From assembly GCA_006384855.1 (NCBI GenBank), contig VCJN01002455.1, forward strand, positions 18,756-82,755: a DNA stretch of 64,000 bases, written 5' to 3'. The stretch comes from Tetraselmis striata (taxonomy: Eukaryota > Chlorophyta > Chlorodendrophyceae > Chlorodendrales > Chlorodendraceae). The translations under genes and the position numbers were made by a program. This document shows, piece by piece, positions 12,347 through 24,740 of this stretch; the first letter of the stretch is position 1, and the number at the start of each line of letters is the position of its first letter. The notes below the pieces were generated by a model, which saw only the letters and a program-made list of their open reading frames with translations, made no database searches and was not told the origin of the DNA.

Positions 12347-15300
12347 ATGGCGAGCAAGGCAGGGCGGCGGATTGAGATGATGCTGCAGGAGTTGCAGGTG
12401 TGCCATGCGCTTGCCTGGTCCCATTACCTCCCACAACACTTCTCTTGCCCCCCCCCCCCCCCCCCCCCCCCGCGCCATTTTTTTTCGCCCCCGCGGCATG
12501 CCCCGCACCCGGCCGACATGGAGCACACCGTACCGATAGGATCGAGCATGATAGTGCCATGCCGGAGCATTGGCGCGCAGGTCACGGATGCGGAGGCCGG
12601 CAGCGGGCCGACCTCCCCCATGTCGCGTGTGGACCTGTCCGGCATGGAGGAGCCCTCATACACGCTCGAGTCTGAGGCGAGCGGCGCCTTGGACATGACG
12701 GACATGGAGATGGAGGAAGGTGCGATGCGGCCGGGGTCAAGAAGACGGCGCTGGCAGGGAATGAGGGGCGGGCATGCAGATTGATGGTGGCGCATGCACT
12801 CGCAGGCATGCACGCCAGCAGCGGACCCCGTCGGCGTAGCGGCATGCAGGGGCGGCATTCAGGCTACCTACTGGAGCGCATTGAGAACGATTACCGCGCC
12901 CGTATATCTGAGCTTGAGCTGCAGGCAACCCCCGCCCTCACACAACCCCACACAGCCGCCTTCACTCCCCCTCACCCGCCTACACGGCCCCCTCTCCCGC
13001 TTCTGACGCTGCCTGTAAATCCATGCATGGATGCAACTCAAATAAATCCCACAAGAAAACAGACAGTGAGCACGGCCTTGCGGCAACTGATCACGATAAA
13101 GTCTCTATATGCACCCACACTTGCATCATCATTTCCACCGCAAAGTTCCTTCTGACGCGAGTGTATCCCGGCGTAAGGCATGCTGCTGACTGACTATCTT
13201 CACCACGACGGCCTGCGCGGCGATGCAGCTATCGGAGGCGGCTCGCGACCGCGCCGCAGCCGACGTCGCGCACGAGCAGCTGCTGTCGGAGCGGGATCAC
13301 GAGATTCGGGGCCTGCGCTCGCAGCTGGACGAGGAGCTAAAGGAAGTGCTCGAGCGGCAGGCGCAGGTATACCTTCGGCCGCTGTCGTGCCCGATCTGTG
13401 TACTAGGCTGCCGGCGCTGGAAGACTGCTCGCCTGTAGACCATCTCATCTCCGCGCCCCTGGCTGCAGGTGGAGGCGGCGGCGCCGGCGATCCAGGGGCA
13501 GATGCGCGCAGTGCGCGACCAGCTCGAGCGGCTACACGTCACAGAGGCGCAGTACGTTGAGATATTGCAGGTGCCGCGGGATCGGCGGCCGCTGGTGGAC
13601 GAGGTCAAGGTCGCTGTGTATGACGCGCAAAAGGTGCGCCCCCCCCCCCCCCCCCTTCGCTTTTCAACCTCATTTCTTCCTCCTATGTCACGACAATGCA
13701 TTCATCAAGATCTGTTTTTCGACACGTAGCGTCTCGACACCGACAACAGACCGCTGCGCAGCATCGCAAGAGACAGAAGCAAGTCTGCTCAACGCTCGGC
13801 CGTCCTAACTTCTGCGGGTCCCCAACAGGCGATGCGAGCCGAGCTGGAGGAGCTCCGGGGTGGCGCCGCAGCAGCTCGGGAGGCGAACGCCCGCGCGCAG
13901 CAGGAGGCGGCCCACCTCCGACGCGAGAACGCGCGCATCGCCGCGAGCGTGGTATGCTGGGCATAGCCATCCCGGCCCGAATGTCAGTGCTGTCGCGCGG
14001 AGTGCTGCGATAGTCGCCGTGGTAACTCGCCGTCCAGGTCTATGCAAGGGTTGCAAGAATCCCGAGACTTGCGAATTTGGTATTCTCCTCGAACGGGACA
14101 GTGTTCATCCACGATGTATAACTGGCCGGAAGCCCCAGCACCATTTCCCTAAGTGTCCTGCATTTGATCTATGCTCGACCGAAGCCCATGCTGTGCACCA
14201 CGTTTCATTTGTGCACCTTTCGAGTTACGAGGCTCGGCGATTTTACTGCGCGCCCTGTTCGAAACTTCGAATCACTTGGCCGAGAGTGTCGAAGCGACCT
14301 TAACTGGATGACGACCGTAATGTAAGGCGATCCAGGTTTCAACTGCTCATGGGGTTGATCCGATGTGCGCATCAGGTGATCTGGCTAAAGTTATCCTGGG
14401 GCTTCGGTTGGATCGCCTTGCTCAGGTGGACCGCGAAAAGGACGCCGATGGGCAGGTGTCGGCGTACCAGGCGCGCGTGGAGCGGCTGTCGGCGGAGCTG
14501 GAGGAGATGACGGTGCGGGCGGAGGTGCTGGCGGCCAAGGGCAGCATGTACGACGACCTGCAGGCGAAGTGCGACAAGCTGGAGGAAGAGAATCAGAAGC
14601 TGCTGTCCACGGAGGCGGCGCTCAAGCGCGCACAGGTGCGGTACAATCCACCGGCCGCACTCTCGCTCTCCTATTGCTTTGTCCTGCTGCTGCTTCGCGC
14701 GGTTGCAGCTGCTTGCCGGCCTCCGCTGCCGCGATCCGTCCTGCCGCATCCTACTGAAGATATCAGCGGCTCTTGGCCGGCTGTTGACACGCTGCGGCTG
14801 CGTACCCTCCGGCAGACGGATATCGAGGAGATCCGCAAGAATAACCGCGAGCGGGAGCACACGCTGCAGATGCTGATGATGGACAAGGCGTACCTGTCCA
14901 AGGAATGCGAGGCGCTGTCGGAGCGCGAGCGGAAGCTCGAGGCGGAGCTGGACTCTAAGGGGGAGAAGGTGGCGGCGCTCAAGAAGGCGCGGCAGGAACT
15001 GTACGACAAGCTGCTGTCGGGCGAGGCGAACGAGGCGGGGCGCTACGAGCGGCGGCTAAGCGACGAGATCGCGCGGATCCAGGCGGAGGCAAGCTCGCAC
15101 ATCGACCGCATTCGCAAGGAGAGCACCGAGATGTTCGAGCGCGAGACGCGGCTGTTGCGCGAGCTGCGGGACTCGGCACAGCAAGAGGCCGCCGCCGCCG
15201 CGGCAGGCACCAAGGCGCTGCAGGGCCAGTATGACGACCTGCTTCTGCAGCATCGCGACCTCCAAAAGCGGGCAGACCTGCAGCGAAGCGAGCTGCAGGT

Positions 15301-18300
15301 GTGCTAACACTAGCTTTGCCCTGTCCCGCCATGACGAACGACAGCGGGCATCCGCATGTTGCGTTTTGCTGCTCTTTGGGGTGGCGGGTGTCCGGCGCGT
15401 GTATGCCTCTCAACTGCGCCCGCTGTCTCGCAGGGCGAGATCCGGATGAATGAGTTTGAGCGGGACCGCCTGCGTGTGCAGCTGGATGAGAAGGAGGCTG
15501 GTTTGAAGCAGGCGGTGCTGCAGGTCGGTCAATCTCCCCCCTGTCGCCTTTCCTGCCGCAACTATCAAATGGAGGGAGGGGGGCACATCGCCACCTGGCG
15601 TAGAACTAGCGTGTGAGCCACATGACATGATGCACGGGGAACTGGCAAGTATGCGGCAGTATAAATATGGCCATATAGAGATGGTGTAGGACACATTGCT
15701 GCGGAGGGCGCACCTCATCAGGAGACCAGCTCGGAAAGGGGTAGGTTTTCACCACGGGCCGGCTCGCCGCTCGACTACTGTCGAAGGCAGAGATGGGATG
15801 GATGCGCTGTGGAACGGGGAGCGTGACAAGCAGCGTGAGCTCGGGTGCCTGAGGCGTGGGTGCGGGGTGTGGGGCGCCGCGTCAGGTTGAGATGCTGCAG
15901 GAGAAGGTGCGCGTGCTGACGGAGAGCTACTACAACCTGGAGGCGGAGAAGCACCGGCGGGCAGCGGACCTGGAGTCGCAGCTGCTGGCGTGCCAGGAGC
16001 GCCTGGGGCAGTACGAGAGGATGGAGACCGACATCGATACCGCTGTGCTGCGCGGAGGTGCCCCCCCCCCCCCCCCCCCCCCTCTCGATATGTGTATATG
16101 TGTTGCATGTACCCCTATGTTCATCCATCCATGCAAACATACACGCTATTTCGAACGTGCATGTGGCGGTATGGCATACATCTTGACGAGCCAAGTGCAT
16201 TGAGAATGTTCATATATGAATGTATGTTATATCCGATTCCAATCCATGTGGGCGCGACGGTCCATGTCCTAGTATAATCCAGCCTAGATCTTTAAACTCA
16301 ATGCCAACAATATACCAACCCTATGGCTCTGACAGAGCGAGAGGAGGGGGGTGATATCCATGTAGGTGTCACTTCCTGCTACATTATAACCTTGTTATAA
16401 CATCTACATCAATAAACAATTGGGTACTTATACCCGGGGGTCTGCATTTGGTTTTTGACGCTAGATACCCCATACTACACAGACACGAGTGCGGTACCCG
16501 TGATCACTCGATCGCAACGTTTCTGATGCAATGTTTCGGTATGCGCAATATCATGCAAACGCTCTTACGGGTTGGTGTTGGAGCACACGGACGTGGCTGA
16601 ACATCTTCGCGTTCGCCGACGTTGACAGAACGATCATGTCACGACAGCTCCGCTTGGAGCTGAAGGCCGCGATATACTGGATATATACTTCTAGATCACA
16701 CGTGCACACACATATACAATGTTCTCATCCTCATTAAATCATTTCGGCATCAATCCATATTGGCTGATGAAGCTCATTGTGGGCTCTGACGCTACCCGGC
16801 GACGCGGCAACGCCTGCCGCAGGCGACGACGCCGACCTGCAGAACATGCTGGCGGGGTCGCTGCCGCTGGCGGTGCGCCGCCGCGTGCAGCAGTCGCTGC
16901 AGCTGGCGGCGCGCGTGAGCCGGCTGGAGGCGGAACGCGTGGAGCTGGCCCAGGCCAAGGAGGCGGCCGCCAGCCGGGCGCAGAGCCTGGAGGGGCAGCT
17001 GGCGTCGCTCCAGGCCAAGTGGGCAGCCCCCCCCCCCCCCCTCTCCTCCTCCCCGCTCCTCCTCCCCCACACTGACCGGCTCCGCACCGGCCACGCGGCC
17101 GTGTCTGCAGAGCGTTGCCGTCCCTCTGGCGATGGGATACGCCAATTGACCAAACAGTAATAATGACCCCGAAGCAATTCCATAGACACCACTTATACCA
17201 GCTTCTACTTCGTGCTTGGAACTGAGAGATTGGACACATCTTTCATAGTTGTCTGTAGCTTGACCGGCAGCTCGGCATCCTTTCTAATGCGACACGTACC
17301 GTTACGGGTGCTGGTGCACTTACATGAACCCCCGACATAAGCCCCAAAATCGGCTTTTGCGAAACCTATACGGAAATTCGGTATAGTTCCGTTATATCTT
17401 CGATTAGATATGACCTCTGGCAGGTAGGGCAGGTTATTATTTGCAGATGAGCACTATTTACCGCGTCGACACCTGAATACAGAAGCACTTAAAAAGACAT
17501 AAACTTGTTGTTTGGTTGTTGCTCATACAGAAACAACGTCATGTTCTGGGCCACTTAATCAGCCAACTCACTGACAGATGCCGCCGGCTCTGGTGCACCG
17601 GGGCGCCGCAGGACGCGGCTGCTGGGGCAACCGCAGTCCTTCCTGCTCGAGCAGCTGGAGGACGCTGAGCGCAAGGCGCGACAGGCCGACGTGGACCTGG
17701 AGGCAGCCAAGGTGGGCCGCTCTGCGCGGTGGCGCGGTGCCGCTTGCTGACGGACGAACGGGCGCATGCGCCGACTGACGGCTGCGGCGGTGGGCGCGCC
17801 TTGGGGTAGGCCAAGGAGGAGGGCCTGCGGGAGCAGCTGCAGCAGCAGCAGGCGGAACTCAGCCAGAAGCTGCGCTGCGCGGAGGAGCAGTGCCGAGGTG
17901 CGCCCGGCCGGTCGCCTGCCCCTCACCCGGAGCGAGGGCGGCGCTCAAACGCCTTTCCCCATCGAGCGCTTGCGACTGCGCGCTCCTTTGAGTTTTCGCA
18001 ACACTGCGTGAACGGGTACTGATGGTGCGCCTATGCCTGAAGCACGCGTTTATTTTCTTGTTATTGCTCGAGGAGGTGGGGAGGGTCTTGGATAAGTGAT
18101 ATGGTCAGCATGATGATAATCATCAATCATGTGCGTAGTGCCAGAAGTGATCTTATGATGGGACATATCCGGGTGCCGGTGCGCCAGTGATAGAGTGTGT
18201 ACTGGTAGAGACTATAGGCACCCGGTCACGCGATCCTCCTATGTCAGTCATACGTTGTCGAATACAATGGGCAAAACCAAGTCCGAACTGCGCCGGCAGC

Positions 18301-18479
18301 CGTGTTCAAGACCATGGTGTACTCTGGCCGCCGCCTGTCATGAAATCTTCACTGTCGCATTCACCCCGCCTTCACGCGTAGTATGAATTCGCCGCGCTTT
18401 TGCGCCATTCTAATGTATTCATAACGCCTCCACGTCTGGGCATCCTGCCCCATGACGGCGTGGACGCTGATCTGCTGTG

Positions 18480-18512
<33 letters not shown>

Positions 18513-18766
18513 TGGGGCTCACCCGCCACCCTGCAGCGCTGGCCAACGAAAAGTCCGCGATGCGGAGCGACCTGGAGCGCGTGCTACGGGAGCGCGGGCA
18601 GCTGGACTCGATGCGCGCGCTGCTCGCCGCCGCGGTGCAGTCCGCGCAGCGCGGTGGCTCCGCGTCGCCCGGCCGGCAACGCAGCCCGGGGCGGGGGCGG
18701 GGCGGCGGGCGCGGGCGCGGGCGCGCCATGGCCTCCGCAATTCACGTGCCCGGCGCGAGCCGGTAG
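12347..18766 (+). CDS. CEP90/PIBF1-like centriolar coiled-coil protein
   Basis: In animals PIBF1 (CEP90) sits at centriolar satellites and distal centrioles and is needed for ciliogenesis. Readable exons are 12347-12397, 12581-12719, 12807-12924, 13229-13366, 13470-13631, 13829-13950, 14427-14634, 14816-15297, 15433-15522, 15887-16056, 16823-17019, about 17630-17710, 17810-17898 and 18536-18766, giving about 750 residues against 757 in human. Almost the whole protein is heptad-rich coiled coil. Matches in the correct order include V-T-E-A-Q-Y-V-E-I-L (human L-T-E-E-Q-Y), K-A-R-Q-E-L-Y-D-K, S-T-E-M-F-E-R-E-T-R-L-L-R-E and R-R-R-V-Q-Q-S-L-Q-L-A-R-V-like text before the last third. The tail is Arg/Gly-rich with S-P-G-R repeats, unlike animals. 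The junction after 17019 does not keep phase with the next exon as I read it, so an exon may be misplaced. A TGTAA signal lies at 18844. The intron at 16057-16822 is unusually long and AT-rich. Confidence 0.88.
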
Positions 18767-20186
18767 CCAGCTAGACGAGGGTGGGTAGCTCCGGCGGGGC
18801 GGGGTGGGGGGGAGGGGAGCGGCGACAGCTCCCAATGTCTGCGTGTAATCTGCATGGCCATGTCCAGTTAGCACTTCGGCAACACCCGCTCTGACCGCGT
18901 CCTCTTGCCAGGAAAGCTTTGCCGAACGTGCAGGCAAGGGACCATGCTGTACCCCCCCCCCCCCCCCCCCCTCTCCTCACACTCAGCGGATAAGTCACCC
19001 CGGAAGGCGCACACAGCAGCACGCCGCACCTTTCCGTGCTGACATGCGGGTGCCGCGGCGCAACTCGGCTAATATCTATGCTAGCCCGGGCGACCCATTC
19101 TGGCGTGTGCTAGGAGGATCTAGGACTGTATCGTCTGGCTACATGTACGCACTAGCCGTTCTGGTCACGCTTCCACCCGTCCATCTTGTTTGCCGACCAT
19201 ATGCAGGGGTATCCATTCCTTAGGTATCCACCCCTGTTATACATGCACTCCCTTGCCAGCAGCACGAATGGGTATAATAAAGTGTACTTCTTAGTCGCTA
19301 ATACAATAACGCGATAAGCTTCCCCTTGATGGCATCTGTGCGACTTGCCCCGCGCGTATGGACAGGGCGGGTGTGCCGATGTATACGGACGGCGAAGATG
19401 CCCATGCATTGACAGGATGTACCTCAGTGGGAGATGTCGTATCCAATTTGTAGGTATGTACCCCTACTACTATATATGTACTGCCCTGCCAGCAGCACGA
19501 GTAGGCATAATAAGTTTATTTTGTTAGTGTATGTGATAGTTGCTAACGCGAGGAGTTTGGCATTTGGCAAGGAGTTCTCCCCTGACGGCGAAGATGCCAA
19601 TGCATTGACAAGATGTATCCAGGCGGACGATCTCATCAGAGATCGTTACACACAGTGGCAGGTGTATTACAGATATATCATTGTGGTGGAGACATAATTC
19701 ATTTATACGATACAAAAAACAGCTCAATGGATCACTATGCTCTTCACGGATGTAGCAGGCGCAGTGTCCGTCCCTACCCGAAAGGACAGCCACCTCGCGC
19801 TGCTGCTGTCCTGCCTCGATAAACACCGGGCTCGCCAACCGCGCGCAGGAATGGTACCGGTAGCGACGCAGAACAGGCGTTCAAGGAGGCTCACAGACGC
19901 AGCGCACACGGGAAATGATTAGCCCCGCGGATGCGCACATCACTGCATTGATGCAAGCGTGCATTCCTTAGATCTCCCTGTAGTTCAGCTGTGATGTTTG
20001 AGGGGACAACGGCCACGAGCCAAGGAGCTTTGGGTGGCAGGGAGGGGGGGGGGGGGGGGGTCTTGGGCACATCACGGAAAGAGTGTCTCGATTCAGTGGC
20101 GTCACGTGGCGACTGTTGGAGCAAAGCAAAGTGGGGGAGGGGGTTCACTGCGCGCGCGGGGCTCAACCCTAAACCTGCCGCCTGCC
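18767..20186. other. Convergent intergenic region with diverged tandem duplication
   Basis: This spacer lies between the stops of the CEP90 and ankyrin genes. It holds a poly-C run at 18953-18971 and a poly-G run at 20043-20060. The middle (19190-19630) is a diverged direct duplication, listed separately. The rest shows no recognisable gene. Confidence 0.5.
19196..19630. repeat. Two diverged tandem copies of a unit of about 200-245 bp
   Basis: The segment 19196-19430 is repeated in degenerate form at 19440-19630. Shared landmarks are a run of TAGGTAT...ACCCCT, then GCCAGCAGCACGA(A/G)T, then GCATAATAA-like text, then GCTAA...AACGCG, and finally GGCGAAGATGCC(C/A)ATGCATTGACA (19391 and 19586). 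Both copies keep the same order. Neither encodes a convincing protein. It could be an old duplication of a non-autonomous element. Confidence 0.6.
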
Positions 20187-23100
20187 TCAGATGCCGGGCC
20201 GCTTGAGGAAGGACGGCATCGCCTGGTGGCCGCGCCCCCCAAAGTCCACCTTGCCCTTGCTCTTGGTCAGCTGCCGCTGCGTGGCGTTCTTGAGCGCCAT
20301 GATGACGTCCGTCGTGCCGTTCTCGATGGCCGCCATGAGCGGGCTCACGCCGTGGCCGTCCACCTTGCTGCAGTCGGCGCTCGCCTCCAGCAGGATGTTC
20401 ACCATCTCCAGGTTGCCCGCGGCCGCGGCGATCCACAGCGCCGTCGCGCCCTTCTTGGCGCCCGTGGAGCAGGGGCAGTCCACCTCCGTCTCCTCGCTGC
20501 TCAGCAGCATCCGCCCCATCTCCACGTCGCCCTGCGCGGCGGCCAGGTGCAGCGGCGTCTGCCCCTCCTCGTCGCACTGGTTGGGGTCCACCTTGCCCTG
20601 CTCCAGCAGGTACTTCACCTGCTTGTGCTCCTTCATGCTGACCGCGTCGTGCAGCGCGTTCATGCCGTTCACCTTGGTCGCCGTCACGTTGATGCCCGCC
20701 TTGACCAGCAGCGTCATCACCTCCTCCCAGTCCGACTTGCCAGTAGAGTGGGTGGAGAACCTGGGCGTGGGACAAAAAGGCCAAGCAAGAGAGGAAGCAA
20801 AGGGTTGGGAGGGGGGGGGGGGGGGGTCGGCTTGTCAGTGTTGGCTGGCAAGAAGAAAGTACCTTGCCGGCCCGGCTGGTACCGATGCCACCGCGTCTCC
20901 AAGGACGCGCTCAGAGAGGAAAGTGTCCTCATTTCAAAGCCACGAGGCCGCGTCGGTCACCGCCAAAAACGGAGCATCCCCCAACGAGAGCCACGCTGTC
21001 CTGCGCGAGTTGCGTGAAGCAACCTTTGGCGCCCTTTCAGACCCGTCGCTCGCGGCGTCGGCCCGAGCCCTCACCCCAGCTATTGTGTGAGGGCCCAAAA
21101 CCGAACAAATACACGATACATGCGTTCCGAACACACAAAAGTGCCGGTGCGCACCCCTGGGAATCAATGCCCCGGGTTTCGTATCGGAGCGTCGGCACCC
21201 CTAGGGGGTTTTCGGTGACCCCTTGCCCGCTCGCCCGGCATGAGTGAGCGGATGTACATGCGCAGGGTGTTACGCCAGGGCCCGCTGTGCCGCTTGGCTC
21301 CCTGGAGGATGGGTGTTGGCAGGTGAGCAGGCTGCTGGCGCTGAGAGGACAGCTGATATTCCATGGTATGTAATCAGGCTCGCAGGTCGCACAGACTGTG
21401 AATCGGATTTCGCCTTTGAGTCCAGGATTTTGTTGTTAATATTCCCGGTGCATTCTGACAGATTTCCGGATACAGTTGGTGTTGCCCAATTTGGGTTAAG
21501 GTCAAAAACAATAACATGTGGTGAATCCAGAGTGTGACGACGGCAGGTGGGCTCTCCCTGTTGTGATGCTGGTTGAGGGGGAAGCATGGCAGAAAAGGGG
21601 GGGGGGGGGGGGGGGGGGAAGCAGCAGGGCTGTGGGAGCGCCGCTCCGCGGGCTCACCCCTTGGACATCAGCACGTGCGCTGCTGTGCTGCCGTCCGCGG
21701 AGGCGGCCTCCGGGTTGGCTCCCGCCATCAGCAGCGTGCGCACCACCGCGGCGTGGCGGTTGGCCTGCACATGCGCCAACGACACCGTACTTCAGCAGTG
21801 TGCGCGGTGGAGCTCAGCTGAGGGGGAGGGGCGAGAGGGGGCGGCTGCATAGAGATCCAGGGGGGGGGGGGGGGGGGAGTTGAACGGGGTCCTGGCAAGG
21901 AGGGCGCACCGCCGCGATGTGCAGCGGCGTGCGCTGGTCCAGGGTGATGGCCTCCGTGTTGGCACCGCCGTCCAGCAGGGAGGACACGACAGCATCGTGG
22001 CCGCCCTCCGCCGCCACCCACAGCGGCGTGGCGCCGTCGATGGAGCGCGCCTCCAGCTTGGTGCGCCAGCGGAGGGCGGAGACCACGTTGTGGTGGCCGT
22101 TGCAGGCGGCGATCCAGAGCGGGGTGGTGTCGTTGCAGAGCGCCTCCGCGTTGGCGCCCTTCTCCAGCAGGTGCTCGCAGATCTCCGCGTGCCCGTTGCA
22201 CGCGGCAATCCACACCGCGGTCGCGCCGCCCTGCGTCACCACGTTCTTGGTGCCCTTGTCGCCCTTGTCGGCCGCCTTGCTGCTCTTGGCGTTGGAGGCC
22301 AGCAGCCCCATCAGCGCCTGCCCGTCCTCCGCGCCCCACTCCCCCTCAGGCTTCTTCGTCTTGCCGCGATTTTCCAGCGACTCGATCACCGCCTTCATGG
22401 CGGAGCTCCCGCTGTCCAGCTCCAGCACCGTTCGCTGCGGCCGCCGGGGTGGCAGGCAACGCCCGCGGTGAGTAATAGCACGCAGACCGCCAAGCCCTCT
22501 AAGCCCCCCCCCCCCCCCCCCCCTCCTTCTCTGCACCCCTTGCCAAACTACAGCGTACAAGGAACTGCGACTTTTACCACCCAATCAAACACAGAGAGAC
22601 TCTACGGGGCACGGGGGCAAGAGCCCCCCCCCCCCCCCCGCCTTAAGGCGTTCGCCCCTATGCTTAGTGGGCCGGGCCTCACCAGGCGGATGGCGTCGTT
22701 TTTGAAGGCGCCATGCGCCAGCAGCAGCTTGACGCACTCCAGGTGCCCGTTGGAGGCGGCGATCCACAGGGGGGTGCAGCCGCTGCCCATGGGGGGAGGG
22801 GCGGGGGGGGGGGGGGGGAGGGGGGGAGAGCGTGTCAGGGGCATGCGCCCTGGCTAGGGTGATAGATGGGAGCCTCCTGGGGGGCTCTGGGCTGGCGGGT
22901 GGCAGGCGGGTGGGGGCGTGGCTGCCGCACCTCTTGTGGGCATTGTTGGGGTCTGCCTTGTGGCTCAGGAGCACGCGGACCACCTCCCTGCAGCACGCAC
23001 ACCCGGTCGCGTCACCCACTGCACGCGTCGGCAGGCTGGGCATTGGCCCGGCAGGCAAGAGGAGGGGAGGGGAGGGGGGTCGAGGCGGGTCGCACGAGTG

Positions 23101-24049
23101 CCCAATTGCGGCTGTGCTGAACAGGATGCTTTGCCCCGAGCGCTTCTTGAACTCCACGTTCGCGCCGCTCTGGCACAGCGCCTCCACGATTCGCGGCTTG
23201 TTGAGGGTGCATGCGAGCAGGAGCGGTGTGGAGCCGTCCTGCGTGGGCCGGCCAACAGGGCGGCGTAGGGTCAGGCGGGAGACAGAGGCGCTGATCGTGA
23301 GGTCCTCCTATGGTCTGAGACCACATAAACACGAACGGAGCGCAGAGGAAAGGTGGGAAAGGAACAATGAAGACAGCTGCCACTCTCGAAGAGCTTCACG
23401 CACCCCCACAGCAGCAAGTGGACCCCCCCCCCCCCCCCCCCCCTATATCAGCCCGGGTATGGTTCGGGCCAGGGAGGGGCATCCTTGGACCTGGCTCGGC
23501 AGCACCGCCCGCCAAGGGGCTCACCTGATCGAGGCACTCCGTGGAGTTGCCGTGCTTCACCAGCCAGCTCGCAGCCTTTGGGACGTCGCAGACGGAGCAG
23601 AGGTGGAGCGGCGACACGTTTCCATTCAGCATGTCCTGCTCGACCTGCACCATGGCCGCCACCAGCTGGTGCAGCTCCTCGCACATCTCAATGTCAAACA
23701 TGTGGTCGCACTCCCCGCTGAGCAACGTCGCCTTTATGCCGTCCAGCCGTTCCGTGCCCTCCACGATGTTCTTCACCGGCTCCAGCTGCTCCGCAGCGAT
23801 GAGGAATGCGATCGTCCGCGTCGTCGCCTGCTTCACGGCCTCGTGAAAGGTTCGGATGATCTTGAGCCGGTACTCAGGGAATATTACTCGTAGCATCTGG
23901 CTCACCGTCGTCTCGTTCACATTCTTCGTTGTCTTCTTGCGCGTCTTCACAACCGCATCCCAGAAGCCCCCCGTAGAGCCCGAGGCCACTTTCTTCGGCG
24001 CCGAGCTCGCAAGCTTCTTCTCCGCGGGAGTCCGCGCCGCGAACGCCAT
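20187..24049 (-). CDS. Ankyrin-repeat protein, seven exons
   Basis: Exons by eye: 24049-23525, about 23239-23097, 22989-22934, 22786-22683, about 22440-21911, 21765-21650 and 20760-20187. The first exon starts M-A-F-A-A-R-T-P-A-E-K-K and is a basic then helical non-repeat segment of about 175 residues that I do not recognise. The remainder is ankyrin repeats, with hallmarks such as G-S-T-P-L-L-L-A, C-T-P-L-W-I-A-A-S-N-G-H, T-T-P-L-W-I-A-A-C-N-G-H, T-P-L-H-I-A-A and G-Q-T-P-L-H-L-A-A-A-Q-G-D, around 11-13 units. The C-terminus is short and basic, ending L-K-R-P-G-I. Such proteins mediate protein contacts, and the partner cannot be inferred. The W-I-A-A variant recurs in several repeats, suggesting internal duplication. 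Most introns contain C or G homopolymers. No enzymatic domain was seen. Confidence 0.85.
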
Positions 24050-24655
24050 CCCGCCCGTGTGCCCTCAGCGGCCGCGCCCTCCAAGTTCTCCCGCCGCGCC
24101 GCTGTCCCTAGCCCGCCGTGGCGCTGAGAGAAGCACCTGACACTACGCCCGGCCGACTGCTTACCGTCGACACCGACCAGCGCTCAGTGCGGAACGCTGG
24201 GCGAGCTGCGGGGCAGCAAGTCGTCGCAGACCTCTTTCCCTGGGGCTAGACTGGGCGAGCTGAGCGTTCCGTAGCGGTCCTCGCGCCGGGTACCTCTATC
24301 TACGCGATTGACGCCACTGCAGCATGGCTTCGGCTACTTGCACCGCTCGCGGGGGCGTGCGGCCTCCATTTCTCGTTTGAAAAAAAATTAGGGCTCCCTG
24401 ACTTGTGCGCTCTATGGGTAGTCAGTCATAAGGATTCAATGCGGCACCAAGCCGTAAACATTTAGCAGTACGATAGACGATATGTACGCTCTATTACTTT
24501 TCAGTGGCAATTGCCGTAGCAGTAGGTAGGTTCTTCGGTTGTAACAATGTTGCATACTGGGCTCGCTGCGAAAGGCGACCGGGAAATCATAAGAAAGGTA
24601 CAAGAAAACACCCATCACTATAGTACTATGATTCAGCGCGCTATGGTTCTAGTTA
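24050..24655. promoter_or_regulatory. Upstream region of the ankyrin gene
   Basis: This is the 5' flank of the ankyrin gene. It is GC-rich to about 24360 and AT-richer beyond, where the transposon-dense interval begins. No promoter element could be assigned with confidence. Confidence 0.4.
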
Positions 24656-24740
24656 TTACATCAGGGCTTTCACAAATGCGCACAGATGCGCACTATTTCA
24701 GCGCGCTATCCACTGAGACTCAGCATATCGGGGTCCGAAG

